Origin: Paludibacteraceae bacterium
GTDB lineage: Bacteria; Bacteroidota; Bacteroidia; Bacteroidales; Paludibacteraceae
NCBI GenBank assembly: GCA_905235225.1
Contig: CAJOKE010000023.1
Location: 1-61,295, forward strand
Direction: 5' to 3'
Length of the DNA: 61,295 bases
The notes below the pieces were generated by a model that worked only from the letters and a program-made list of their open reading frames with translations, ran no database searches and was not told where the DNA came from. Position numbers and translations under genes: made by a program. This document shows, piece after piece, positions 43,329 to 52,196 of the stretch (position 1 is its first letter; every line of letters begins with the position of its first letter).

Positions 43329-46300
43329 TTATTGAACGATCTGACCTTGAACAGTATATTTTCTGCCGTCACGAAGGATGTATAGAACGCCGTTGTTAAG
43401 GAACTTCTGTACAGAAACAACAGTTTGAGTCTGCGTTTGTTCAACAGCAGTCGGAACATTAGCCAAATCATCCATTGCCGGAGCGACATAATCAAGCGGT
43501 TTGGTTGCACCAAAGTTATCCATGCAGAAGTACGCCGGTGTATTCAACCCCCATGCACCGGTATCAGAACCGGTCATGTAGAACATCACTTCATTCACCT
43601 GCCCGAGCGAACTGAGGTCAATAAATGTCCAGTCTTTAATATACTTGGTGTCTTTAGCCAATTCGACAGTGATAGTCCCCATTTCAACGCCAGCCAGTTT
43701 ACCAACACAAACGAGATTGAGGTAGTCCCCTTCTTCAAACTGCTTGCCGCCATCACCGGTAGCCATTACATGAGCTGCATAAGCATTGTTGGTAACATAA
43801 AAGCCGGTAGCAGGCAGCGGTTTGTCACTCATTATGCTGTTGGAACCATAATAGTCACTGCTCCAAATACCGAAATTAGTACTTTCAAATGCTCCGCCAA
43901 TTGCAGAACGGTAGGGTTGTTGCCATCCGGTCGAGGTGTTTTCCGTTTCGTTGGAAGCATAGAAAGCTAAATAATAGCCATAGTAATTGTCAGTATAGAA
44001 CGTGTAGTCTCCGGACTTCCAATAACTAAATCCCGGATTATCGGGTGTAGCACCGAGCCAAGCATGTGTAGATTCGTTTAATTGAATGCCGCCTTCTTCG
44101 TTTTCAAAGGTAGCAACTGCATTGGCAGCAGGCATATCCTCTGTATTGAAGTACAAATCACCGTGTTTATACAACTTGGCACCACCTAATACCGGATAAG
44201 CGTCAATACCGATCGTCTGCCCAAAAGCCTCTCCGAGCGAATCGGCAACAATACCCTTGGCAAAAGTCTTAGCATCACAGACCGCCGTTTTGACAGTAGC
44301 AACCGTATCGATTGCATATGCCTTAACAGCGTAGATGTGTTCGTATGTGCCATTGGTTTTGTGACCGCGAATGGCACCAACATTGGCACCATCAGAAATG
44401 ATTTCGCCGTAGTTCAGTACATTTTTGATAGTAGCGGGTTGTTGAACATTGGCAGCAATACCGGCAACGTAGTTGGCACCTTGCAGCGTACCATAGTTGG
44501 CACAGTTGGTAATAGTCACATTCCTATTCATTGTATTGCAAGTGATACCAGCCACATAGCTGGCAGTAGAAGAAATGCTCACGTAGCTTGCGCAACGGTC
44601 AATAACAGTCGAACCGTTAGTGTATGCCGCGATAGCTGCTGCGTTATTAGCCGTTGTTTTGATTTCACCGATTACGGTCAAATTGGTAATCTGAGCATCC
44701 TGTACGTAACCGAAGAGTCCCTGATAAGTAGCAGTTGAGTTGATGTACAGGTCTTTAATAGCGTGATTTTGTCCGTCAAATTGTCCTTTGAAAGCTTTGG
44801 AAGAAGAATTTCCGCCGACAGGAGTCCAATTGTAACCACCAAGTGAGATGTCGTTAGCCAGTTTGCCTTTGATATTATACGTTCCGTCGTTTACTTTTTT
44901 AGCAAACCAAGCCATGTGATAACCGGATTTAATGACATAGATTCCTTCTTCCTGCTCAGGCTCATAAGAAGTGGTGAGTCCGTCCCAAGCGACATCGGTG
45001 TTATCAATAGCCTCCAATGTGATATTTTGGGTGATCGTCTCCGGACTTTCTGATGTTACGGAGATCGTACCTGCTACAGATTTATAGCCCTTCTTCTCAA
45101 CCAAATACGTGTAATCGAATGTGTTAACAGTAAATTTACCATCGGTGGGAGTCAAAGCCTTACCCTTGTAGTCATTTACCGTTATGACACACTCATCCAC
45201 ATTGGTATTGAAAGTGAGTGTTTTGTCAGCAGGACGTGCCTCTAAGGGTAAGATGATTTCAGGCAGTGTACCAAAAATGGCAGACTGGGAACCAGAAGTA
45301 AAGTTAGGACCACGACCAAATTTCTTGGATGTATTACGGTGGTTACCAAAAGGATCACCAAAACCACCCAAACGAATGACACCGCCTCTAAGGGTATCAT
45401 TACCGCCAGAGATGTCATAGTCGGCATCAATAGTGAATGAAACTGCCTGTGCTGCAGGAGTGCTGCAGTAGGTATATTGGTTGGATGAACTCTTTAATTC
45501 CTTGCCATTACGTTTATAAATAGTTGTTGCATTAAAGTTGTGGATACCGGCAAGTTTGTTAGCAGGGTGGAATAGTCCTGACAGTTGGACTTTTACTTCA
45601 TCACCGGGACGGAAAGTGCCAGTCTGCTGACGACCGACAGCGGTAGCCTCAATATGAACAGGCTTACCAACCAAAACCTGGTATTCGCTAACACCGGCTT
45701 CGTTTGTCAATTGAACAATTTGGCGACCAAACTTAACTTGTACGGTGTAAGTGCCTTTTTCGGAATCATAGGTTACTCCATCAGTGCCAAATCCATTATA
45801 AGTAGCGGCATTTTCGCCAATGGTCGGGTATGCCACCTTAACGCTCTTTACGTTAGCTGGTTTGAATGTATATGGAAATGCTGTTTCAGTGTCAGCAAAG
45901 TAGAGGACATCAAAATCGGCATCATATGCCGTTCCGGCGAGTTTGTATTTTTCTTCATTGGTCTCGTTAATGGTCATACCAAGGTCAATGCCGGTAGCGT
46001 GGTCACCGACGGTAACCACGAATACGCCAGTGTTTTCGGGCCAAATAGCCGACCAATATTCACCACCAATCATTCCTGTCATGTGGATGGCATCATAGGT
46101 AACCGTAACAATTGCAGCACCATTTGCCACCGCGTGCAAAGTACCATCGGCGTCAATGGTAACAACAGAGTTGTCGGCTACGCCGTTGAGATTGGTCACG
46201 GTATAGGTATAGTCAGGTTCGATAAAGTAGTTGGTGGTGATGGAGTTGATGATTTCCCAGTTGCGCAGAGCCAGTACATCATAGGTGTCGCCTTGATTCA

Positions 46301-47186
46301 GTTTGAGGTGTTCCTGAGCGTTGATGTTCAGGAAGATATCAGCAACGTTATAACCTCCATTAGATTGCACATCGTGGTCAATCCATTTCGGACTTTTTGC
46401 GGAGAAGTCATCCTCTGTAAATGTCAAATCGGTTTCCTCAACCTTGAATACACCGGCTTGTGTCAATCCGCCTGCTTTGGAAACGCGATAGTTGTATTCA
46501 CCACCTTTAGCGAGTTTGAAAGTATATGTAGTGCCATCAATGCCGACAGGTTTTTCCTCAATAAAAGGAACGAAGTGTGCAGTTTTACGCCCCACGAAAA
46601 CTACAGCACCTTCGGGAGCAGTGATTTTAACCTCTTGTGCAGCGGGAATAGCCCCTTGAACGTTGTCATTAGAATTAATGGTTCCTGTCTTATAAAACGG
46701 AGCATAGTCTGAATGAGCTGCAGTAGGAACAAGGTCGCAGAAATAGGTGTTGCCTTCCAATGTCAAGAACGTCTTGCGCCCTGCCGTTTTTGAATCACCA
46801 AGGGTGGTCACCAATGCCTTGCCATCGCGTGTGATGACTGAGAGGTTAATGGTGTAGTCGGTGCCATACACCCAGTCGCTGTTGGTTGCATAAGTTGTAA
46901 TAGTAAATACTTTGAACGATTGTGACTCACCTTTTATATTGAGTTCCATCGTTCCGTTAACAGTTGTACCATCGGTGTCATAACCGGTTAATACATACGT
47001 CCCTTCAGCAGCAGTAAAGGTGTAAACTTTGTTGGCGGGGTCACCAATAGCAACAGGGGTACCGGTAGATTTATCCACCAACGTCATTGTGGTACTAACA
47101 GCATTCATGGTAACGGTTACGTTCGTTGCCCAAACACTTACCACACTTGCTATCAACAAGATAGCGGAGAAGAAGATCTTTCTCAT
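43329..47186 (-). CDS. Large surface protein: GLUG-like repeats, C-terminal DUF4465 domain, T9SS-like tail
   Basis: A 1285-residue secreted protein with a signal peptide (MRKIFFSAILLIASVVSVWA). The first 740 residues are Ig-like and carboxypeptidase-regulatory-like beta domains (VTVTMNAVSTTMTLVD; VYTFTAAEGTYVLTGYD; a repeat-like VNDYKGKALTP region). Residues about 755-1000 hold GLUG-type repeats (FKGQFDGQNHAIKDLYI; GLFGYVQDAQITNLTVIG). Residues about 1040-1250 are a DUF4465-like domain (GFYVTNNAYAAHVM; AYFCMDNFGA). The end, NGVLYILRDGRKYTVQGQIV, is a T9SS-like sorting tail. Third gene of the cobalamin-riboswitch operon, 10 bases after its neighbour. A surface B12-binding or binding-scaffold role is inferred from regulation; no enzyme motif was seen. 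Confidence 0.82.
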   Translation of the reverse strand: MRKIFFSAILLIASVVSVWATNVTVTMNAVSTTMTLVDKSTGTPVAIGDPANKVYTFTAAEGTYVLTGYDTDGTTVNGTMELNIKGESQSFKVFTITTYATNSDWVYGTDYTINLSVITRDGKALVTTLGDSKTAGRKTFLTLEGNTYFCDLVPTAAHSDYAPFYKTGTINSNDNVQGAIPAAQEVKITAPEGAVVFVGRKTAHFVPFIEEKPVGIDGTTYTFKLAKGGEYNYRVSKAGGLTQAGVFKVEETDLTFTEDDFSAKSPKWIDHDVQSNGGYNVADIFLNINAQEHLKLNQGDTYDVLALRNWEIINSITTNYFIEPDYTYTVTNLNGVADNSVVTIDADGTLHAVANGAAIVTVTYDAIHMTGMIGGEYWSAIWPENTGVFVVTVGDHATGIDLGMTINETNEEKYKLAGTAYDADFDVLYFADTETAFPYTFKPANVKSVKVAYPTIGENAATYNGFGTDGVTYDSEKGTYTVQVKFGRQIVQLTNEAGVSEYQVLVGKPVHIEATAVGRQQTGTFRPGDEVKVQLSGLFHPANKLAGIHNFNATTIYKRNGKELKSSSNQYTYCSTPAAQAVSFTIDADYDISGGNDTLRGGVIRLGGFGDPFGNHRNTSKKFGRGPNFTSGSQSAIFGTLPEIILPLEARPADKTLTFNTNVDECVITVNDYKGKALTPTDGKFTVNTFDYTYLVEKKGYKSVAGTISVTSESPETITQNITLEAIDNTDVAWDGLTTSYEPEQEEGIYVIKSGYHMAWFAKKVNDGTYNIKGKLANDISLGGYNWTPVGGNSSSKAFKGQFDGQNHAIKDLYINSTATYQGLFGYVQDAQITNLTVIGEIKTTANNAAAIAAYTNGSTVIDRCASYVSISSTASYVAGITCNTMNRNVTITNCANYGTLQGANYVAGIAANVQQPATIKNVLNYGEIISDGANVGAIRGHKTNGTYEHIYAVKAYAIDTVATVKTAVCDAKTFAKGIVADSLGEAFGQTIGIDAYPVLGGAKLYKHGDLYFNTEDMPAANAVATFENEEGGIQLNESTHAWLGATPDNPGFSYWKSGDYTFYTDNYYGYYLAFYASNETENTSTGWQQPYRSAIGGAFESTNFGIWSSDYYGSNSIMSDKPLPATGFYVTNNAYAAHVMATGDGGKQFEEGDYLNLVCVGKLAGVEMGTITVELAKDTKYIKDWTFIDLSSLGQVNEVMFYMTGSDTGAWGLNTPAYFCMDNFGATKPLDYVAPAMDDLANVPTAVEQTQTQTVVSVQKFLNNGVLYILRDGRKYTVQGQIVQ

Positions 47187-47196
47187 AAAGTAGTTT

Positions 47197-48696
47197 TTAA
47201 TGATTAATAATTGTTAATTTGGATACTTTGTTATTCTGACGAATAAGATATGTCCCTGATTTAGCGGGAATTTGTTTCCCGAGATATAGACCATTCAGCG
47301 TATAGACTGCCTCAATTTCGGTGGTTGATTCAAAATAATCAATGGCTTGGTCGTCTTGAGGTAAAGTATGAGCAATGATAGTCGCCCGTTCCGATTTGTT
47401 CCCAGCAGCGTCTTCCGCAACGATTGCAAGTTCATATTGTGTATCAGGCTGCAAGCCGGTAATCCTGTGAGTTGTATCCGTCGTTCTGCGATAAGGTTCA
47501 TTGTCAAGATAAATCGTGTATCGTGTAACGGCAACATTATCATCGGCGGGATCCCAAGTCAAAAGTAACGAATAAATGTCAGCCTGCACTTGCAAATTGG
47601 CAGGTGGAGTAGGAGAAGTCAAATCTTTCGTAGTGACTGAAAGAGCAGCAACTTCGGATGTATCATTATCCGCAACAGCCATAACAGACAGTTCATAAGC
47701 TGTCGCAGCGGTCAAATCATAGAAAGTGTACACGGTATCCACTGTGGATGCAATTTCATTTTTGTTGAGCAGAAGAATATATTTATCAATATTCTCCATA
47801 CGGTTCCAAGCAAGAGTAGCAGTATCTTCGCCATACGACAGTATTTGTAAACCTGTGGGACGTGGTAACGGCTCCGTTTCTTTAGAAAAAGAAAGAACAC
47901 TTAACTTGTCCAAGCAAAAATATGCGGCGGTATTAGCACCATATAATTGGTCTATGTCGCTGGTTTCCATCGTAAAATAAAGACCGCTAACCGTTCCTAA
48001 CGATGTCAAGTCAAAATACTGCCAATCAGAGGATTGAATGAGTTTATTATCATGGTATGATGCCAATTGCAGTGATGCGGATGTACCCGTTGGTTCTCCC
48101 AATTCATTTAAGCCATGTGCCACAAGAGCAAAGTGGTCACCCTCTTTGCTAAAGGCACTGGCAAAACCGTCTCCGTTGATATTTCCATAATAGGGCCAAG
48201 GATGATTGCAAATATAAACGCCAACAGCCTTATGTGGCTGATTATCAATAAAATCAATCCGCAAAGAATGGTAATCAGGATCCAATGTCTCCTTATGAAA
48301 TCCCCAATATGCCACAAGATATGGTCTATCGGATTCGGGTTGCATATTGTCATTCAGACCGCCACCAGCCATACAGCCCCATTGCTTGGCTATCCAGCCA
48401 TCGGAACTGCCTTCTTTTCCATAATTATATGTATCTCCGGAAGTGGAAAGCGTAAAACCGTCCCAATATGCCATACCACCGGCACCATCAGCTGCCCCTG
48501 AATGCGAGAAAGCAAACAGGGTATCTTCCAAATGAACATCGTCTGTATAAGTATCTTCCCAATAACTATCTTCATTAATTATATAATTGGCAAGATAATC
48601 GTTTAGATTCAGTGTCAGGGTATCATCGGAATATACCGAACATGAAAGAATCAGCAGGATTAATGCAAATAAATGTTTATTGGATCTGTGTGCCAT
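47197..48696 (-). CDS. DUF4465 surface protein with two fibronectin III domains and T9SS-type tail
   Basis: A 499-residue secreted protein. A signal peptide ends near residue 24 (LILSCSVYSDD). Residues about 40-270 are a DUF4465 domain (YWDGFTLSTSGDTYNYG; GVYICNHPWPYYG; AYFCLDKLSVLSF). Two fibronectin type III domains follow (about 280-362 and 365-450). The C-terminus (AVYTLNGLYLGKQIPAKSGT..YLIRQ) is a classical T9SS type A sorting domain. It overlaps the upstream gene by 20 bases. DUF4465 genes are often found under cobalamin riboswitches in Bacteroidota; direct B12 binding is not proven by sequence. Confidence 0.85.
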   Translation of the reverse strand: MAHRSNKHLFALILLILSCSVYSDDTLTLNLNDYLANYIINEDSYWEDTYTDDVHLEDTLFAFSHSGAADGAGGMAYWDGFTLSTSGDTYNYGKEGSSDGWIAKQWGCMAGGGLNDNMQPESDRPYLVAYWGFHKETLDPDYHSLRIDFIDNQPHKAVGVYICNHPWPYYGNINGDGFASAFSKEGDHFALVAHGLNELGEPTGTSASLQLASYHDNKLIQSSDWQYFDLTSLGTVSGLYFTMETSDIDQLYGANTAAYFCLDKLSVLSFSKETEPLPRPTGLQILSYGEDTATLAWNRMENIDKYILLLNKNEIASTVDTVYTFYDLTAATAYELSVMAVADNDTSEVAALSVTTKDLTSPTPPANLQVQADIYSLLLTWDPADDNVAVTRYTIYLDNEPYRRTTDTTHRITGLQPDTQYELAIVAEDAAGNKSERATIIAHTLPQDDQAIDYFESTTEIEAVYTLNGLYLGKQIPAKSGTYLIRQNNKVSKLTIINH

Positions 48697-49855
48697 AAAT
48701 TGTATAAATATGGTTGTTGTGCATTATATATACATGTCCGTTTTTGAAACTCTTTTCGGGCGTTTTCATTGGTGTCTTTGCTGATTGTAAATCAGTAATT
48801 AAATGTAAATCAATCGCTCCTGTAACTTCAGTAGATGTTTCTCCAATCCATCCACATTGCTGATGTACACCGGTATAGACTTTGACAAAATGAATACCCG
48901 GAAGATTTGCCGGATTTCCCGTTTCATCAACAGCCCAATCAATGTCAATCTGTGCTTCTTCCGAATTATTTGGATGATTATCAGCATACCCGTAATCATA
49001 GGCATACAGAACATAATAAGAGCCGTTTCCACTCTCATCAATAAAATTATCATTCAGTTTAGTTCCGTTGAATGTCAGCGAATTGTCAGCTATCCATTGC
49101 GGAAAATATGGTTGCGTATGATAGGCAATCTGATTCATATACCCTTTTTGATTTTTGTTATCTTGCCATGCTATATACGTAGTATCTATAATGGCTTTAT
49201 TATTCAAATCAGGTGTTGCGATATGATTCGGATTAGGGGAATAATACGTTAGTTGGTAATCATGGATAGAATTATTGTATTCCGACCCGGCAATCTCATA
49301 CCAAGAATCATCCGGTTTGCCATTACCATTCTCATCGTAACTGACACAAATTATTCCCGGTTCACAAGAACCACCGTTACGCGAATTTTGAGAGGTGTTC
49401 GAATTTGAATAGAAAGCATTTCCAAGTACAACAAAATCTTTCGATTCAGGATTATTCTCAATCATATGGTCAAATCCGAAAACGACATAGCCCCCCCAGC
49501 CACCGAGTGTTATCATCCCTTGATTATTGTCCGCAATGGCTTCTTCTGCTTTCAGTCGCATCATATTAGCATCATCTCCATTTTCATATTTTGGCAATTC
49601 GTTGACAAATTGTCCGGGAGCAGGACAATACTCATACACCTTATATATATATGGTGAGTTTGCAAGGCACACAGAATCGGGATGAACGAGAAATAAGAAA
49701 CAAAAAACAAAAAACAAAAGAAAAGAATGGTTCCTTGTCAGAGCCCGATTACCGTGCCTCACATGTGGTTTCGTTGTCAAAAGACATGACGAATGAAACC
49801 ACATAAAATGGTTTAACGACATAATTAATGTGTGATTGATATTCCTATTATTCAT
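48677..49855 (-). CDS. Surface protein, first gene of the cobalamin-riboswitch operon
   Basis: A protein of up to 392 residues. A strongly hydrophobic segment (about 46-66, FLLFFVFCFLFLV) acts as signal peptide; the start could be any of the ATGs at 49855, 49822 or 49804. The body has GGWGGYVVFGFDHMIEN, a possible calcium loop DENGNGKPDDSWYEIAGSEY, and CGWIGETSTEVTGAIDLHLI, the pattern of cell-surface proteins seen in Bacteroidota B12 loci. The tail FKNGHVYIMHNNHIYTIYG is T9SS-like. The aptamer ends about 45 bases upstream, so this gene is the direct target of the riboswitch. Role by context: surface capture of cobamides. No BtuB, BtuG or BtuF gene is in the window. Confidence 0.8.
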   Translation of the reverse strand: MNNRNINHTLIMSLNHFMWFHSSCLLTTKPHVRHGNRALTRNHSFLLFFVFCFLFLVHPDSVCLANSPYIYKVYEYCPAPGQFVNELPKYENGDDANMMRLKAEEAIADNNQGMITLGGWGGYVVFGFDHMIENNPESKDFVVLGNAFYSNSNTSQNSRNGGSCEPGIICVSYDENGNGKPDDSWYEIAGSEYNNSIHDYQLTYYSPNPNHIATPDLNNKAIIDTTYIAWQDNKNQKGYMNQIAYHTQPYFPQWIADNSLTFNGTKLNDNFIDESGNGSYYVLYAYDYGYADNHPNNSEEAQIDIDWAVDETGNPANLPGIHFVKVYTGVHQQCGWIGETSTEVTGAIDLHLITDLQSAKTPMKTPEKSFKNGHVYIMHNNHIYTIYGTQIQ

Positions 49856-49894
49856 TTGCCAGCCTTGATATCCACGTCAAGGGAAACGGCTTTT

Positions 49895-50070
49895 TCCGTA
49901 TAATGGCAGGTCTTCCGGCTTGTCTTCCTTCCTCCTGTCTTCCCGTCGTTAAACAGTGACAATAAGAATTGGAGTTCAGTAATAAGACTTACGGCTGCGG
50001 GACAGCGGTTGAATTTCACAACCTTCCCTTTTAATCGCTAGTACCGATGGTAAAAGCGAACCATTTACAG
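49895..50070 (-). promoter_or_regulatory. Cobalamin (AdoCbl-type) riboswitch
   Basis: Read on the minus strand: AAAAGGGAAGGUUGUGAAAU, then CCGCUGUCCCGCAGCCGUAAG, a CACUG loop, GACGGGAAGACAGG, and the B12-box-like GGAAGACCUGCC (complement of 49904-49915). These are the conserved elements of the cobalamin riboswitch in the right order. A short hairpin (complement of 49886-49899, ACGG with CCGT) follows, then UUCCCUU, which could pair with an aptamer GGGAA; control is probably at translation of the gene starting at 49855. It explains most of the 337-bp gap. Confidence 0.92.
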
Positions 50071-50090
50071 TGCATTTATAATTTGCGCGA

Positions 50091-50122
50091 CAAAAGTACT
50101 GCTTTTTTTTTGATTGCACAAA
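50091..50122 (-). promoter_or_regulatory. Promoter of the riboswitch operon
   Basis: Minus strand: TTTG (complement of 50119-50122), 20 bases, TACTTTTG (complement of 50091-50098). Transcript start expected near 50084, just before the aptamer. Confidence 0.78.
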
Positions 50123-50141
50123 TTTATTTGTAAAATAAAAC

Positions 50142-50162
50142 AAAAAAACACGGCGAACCGTG
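50142..50162 (-). terminator. Terminator of the methylmalonyl-CoA decarboxylase operon
   Basis: Minus-strand stem CACGG-TTCG-CCGTG (complement of 50149-50162) with a UUCG loop, then a run of T (complement of 50142-50148). About 30 bases after the beta subunit stop, and upstream of the riboswitch promoter. Confidence 0.88.
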
Positions 50163-50192
50163 CTTTTTCGTCAAAATATCATATTATTCGCA

Positions 50193-51389
50193 CTATCCAA
50201 GCATGGTTAGCAGAATACCTGCAGCAACAGCGGAACCGATTACACCTGCCACATTTGGTCCCATGGCGTGCATAAGCAGAAAGTTAGAAGGATCAGCTTT
50301 TTGTCCTTCCGCTTGACTTACACGTGCTGCCATAGGAACAGCGGAAACACCAGCCGAACCGATGAGCGGATTGATTTTCTCCTTGGTGAACAAGTTCATA
50401 AATTTAGCAAGCAGTACACCACCAGCAGTACCCATACTGAAGGCAATAATACCCATCGCCAAAATGAGCAAGGTTTTGTAGTTGAGGAAAGTTGCACCGG
50501 TAGCGGTAGCACCTACTGACAAGCCAAGGAAAATGACAACAATATTCATCAATTCGTTTTGCGCAGTCTTGGATAAACGATCAACAACTCCGCACTCTTT
50601 CATCAAATTACCCAACATCAAGCAGCCGATTAACGGAGCTGCATCAGGCAAAACGAGTGCCACAATGGTGGTAATGATTATCGGAAAAACGATTTTTTCC
50701 GTTTTGCTGACCGAGCGCAATTGCTGCATTTTGATTTTCCGCTCTTTCTCTGTAGTCAAAAGGCGCATAATGGGCGGTTGGATAACCGGCACCAATGCCA
50801 TATAAGAGTAGGCTGCAATGGCAATCGGACCTAACAAATGCGGAGCAAGTTTAGATGTCAGGAAAATACTGGTCGGACCATCAGCACCACCAATGATACC
50901 AATACTACCAGCTTCTGCCGGAGTAAACCAAATATTGGCGCAGAGGAAGGTAATAAAGATACCCACCTGTGCTGCAGCACCCAACAAGAAACTCTTAGGG
51001 TTAGCAATAAGCGGTCCAAAATCAGTCATCGCTCCAACACCGATAAAAATCAAGCAAGGATACACACCCGCCTTAACACCGATATATAGGACGTCCAATA
51101 ATCCGGCATTCTTTAATATGGCACCATAACTATGATAAGCCGGATTAGGTGTAACGCCATCTTCCATGAAAGGCTGCAGGAACGATGCCCATAATTCCTC
51201 ATGGAACATTCCTGACATGGGCAGGTTGGTCAGCAACATACCAAATGCTATAGGTAATAACAGCAACGGTTCATATTGCTTCTTAATCGCCAAATAGAGT
51301 AGGAAGAACGACAATAACAGCATTACTCCTTGCTGCCAACTGAGGTTCATAAAACCCATATTGGTGAAAAATTCAAGAATATCGTTCAT
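50193..51389 (-). CDS. mmdB: Na+-translocating methylmalonyl-CoA decarboxylase, beta subunit
   Basis: A 398-residue membrane carboxybiotin decarboxylase with about nine helices. Family segments are [30 protein letters not shown], with the conserved Asp and Na+ site, and [18 protein letters not shown]. It releases CO2 from carboxybiotin and exports Na+. Last gene of the operon, 56 bases after the biotin carrier; this gap holds a 6-bp inverted repeat (51418-51435) of unknown meaning. Confidence 0.93.
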   Translation of the reverse strand: MNDILEFFTNMGFMNLSWQQGVMLLLSFFLLYLAIKKQYEPLLLLPIAFGMLLTNLPMSGMFHEELWASFLQPFMEDGVTPNPAYHSYGAILKNAGLLDVLYIGVKAGVYPCLIFIGVGAMTDFGPLIANPKSFLLGAAAQVGIFITFLCANIWFTPAEAGSIGIIGGADGPTSIFLTSKLAPHLLGPIAIAAYSYMALVPVIQPPIMRLLTTEKERKIKMQQLRSVSKTEKIVFPIIITTIVALVLPDAAPLIGCLMLGNLMKECGVVDRLSKTAQNELMNIVVIFLGLSVGATATGATFLNYKTLLILAMGIIAFSMGTAGGVLLAKFMNLFTKEKINPLIGSAGVSAVPMAARVSQAEGQKADPSNFLLMHAMGPNVAGVIGSAVAAGILLTMLG

Positions 51390-51445
51390 AAAAATACAAT
51401 TTTAAATATTTACCATTTGGTCATTGTATTGACCATAGGGTTAAC

Positions 51446-51862
51446 TTAGGCGAGAACGACAAGCAGGTCGTCTTGCATAACAGTTTGCCCGGGTTTGACA
51501 GCCACTTGCTTTACAGTACCATCACATTCAGCAGCAATGGTATTCTCCATCTTCATGGATTCGAGTGTAAGCAAAGTGTCGCCTTTTTTGACAGCCTGTC
51601 CTTCAGATACCAAAACTTTGATTACAGAGCCGGGTAGGGGAGAAACGACTTTCTTACCACCGGCAGGAGCAGCAGCCGGAGCCGCTTTAGCAGCAGATGG
51701 AGTATGAGCAACGGGAGCCGCTTTGTGAGCAGCGGGAGCTGCATGTTCCATTTCCACTTTGTATGTTTTACCATTGACGGTGACTTCTGTTACGCCGCCT
51801 TCGAGTTCATTAACGGCAGTTTTGTACTCTTCGCCGTTAATTTTGAATTGAAATTCTTTCAT
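51446..51862 (-). CDS. mmdC: Biotin carrier subunit (gamma) of the decarboxylase
   Basis: A 138-residue biotinyl protein. An N-terminal small domain is followed by an Ala/Pro-rich linker (about 45-72) and a C-terminal biotinyl domain with the biotin lysine K104 in LESMKMENT, 34 residues from the end as usual. It shuttles the carboxyl group from alpha to beta. Confidence 0.94.
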   Translation of the reverse strand: MKEFQFKINGEEYKTAVNELEGGVTEVTVNGKTYKVEMEHAAPAAHKAAPVAHTPSAAKAAPAAAPAGGKKVVSPLPGSVIKVLVSEGQAVKKGDTLLTLESMKMENTIAAECDGTVKQVAVKPGQTVMQDDLLVVLA

Positions 51863-51877
51863 TTTACTATTGTTTAA

Positions 51878-52195
51878 TTATTTTCCACTTGAAATAATAT
51901 GCCACGCCGTAGCGTGATGTTTAATGGTCAGGTGTGTTTCCACAGAATCGTGCAGACTGTTATAATAAAGGTGTAACGCATATGCGATAGCAGCCTTTGT
52001 AGCATCATCTGCTTTGGTTGTTTCCGATTCGGTTTCTGTTTGAACCGGTTGGGCGTCAGTCTTTGCTTTGCGAGGTTGCATAATCCAGCCAAGCAGTTTC
52101 ATTATATAAACAAAGACAAACAGTAACACCAACACCAAACCGAAACCGAGTCCGGTAATCAACCAAGTCTGACCTGTAATTGATAAGAGTGTCAT
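51878..52195 (-). CDS. OadG-like delta subunit
   Basis: A 105-residue protein with a single N-terminal membrane helix (about 10-35, GLVLVLLFVFVYIMKLLGW), an acidic/polar linker and a conserved C-terminal helix (AAIAYALHLYYNSLHD). In related pumps this subunit holds the complex together. It lies one base after mmdA and 15 bases before the biotin carrier. Confidence 0.85.
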   Translation of the reverse strand: MTLLSITGQTWLITGLGFGLVLVLLFVFVYIMKLLGWIMQPRKAKTDAQPVQTETESETTKADDATKAAIAYALHLYYNSLHDSVETHLTIKHHATAWHIISSGK

Positions 52196-52196
52196 C

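Noticed and set aside
45585..46712. 375-codon open frame on the plus strand across the 1285-residue surface protein
   Set aside because: Antisense shadow of a repetitive, low-stop coding region; the translation is Cys/Ser-rich with no signal peptide or domain, and no promoter was found.
51418..51435. Inverted repeat TGGTCA...TGACCA between the biotin carrier and beta subunit genes
   Set aside because: Only 6 bp without a T-run; it may be a weak processing site but there is nothing further to support a function.
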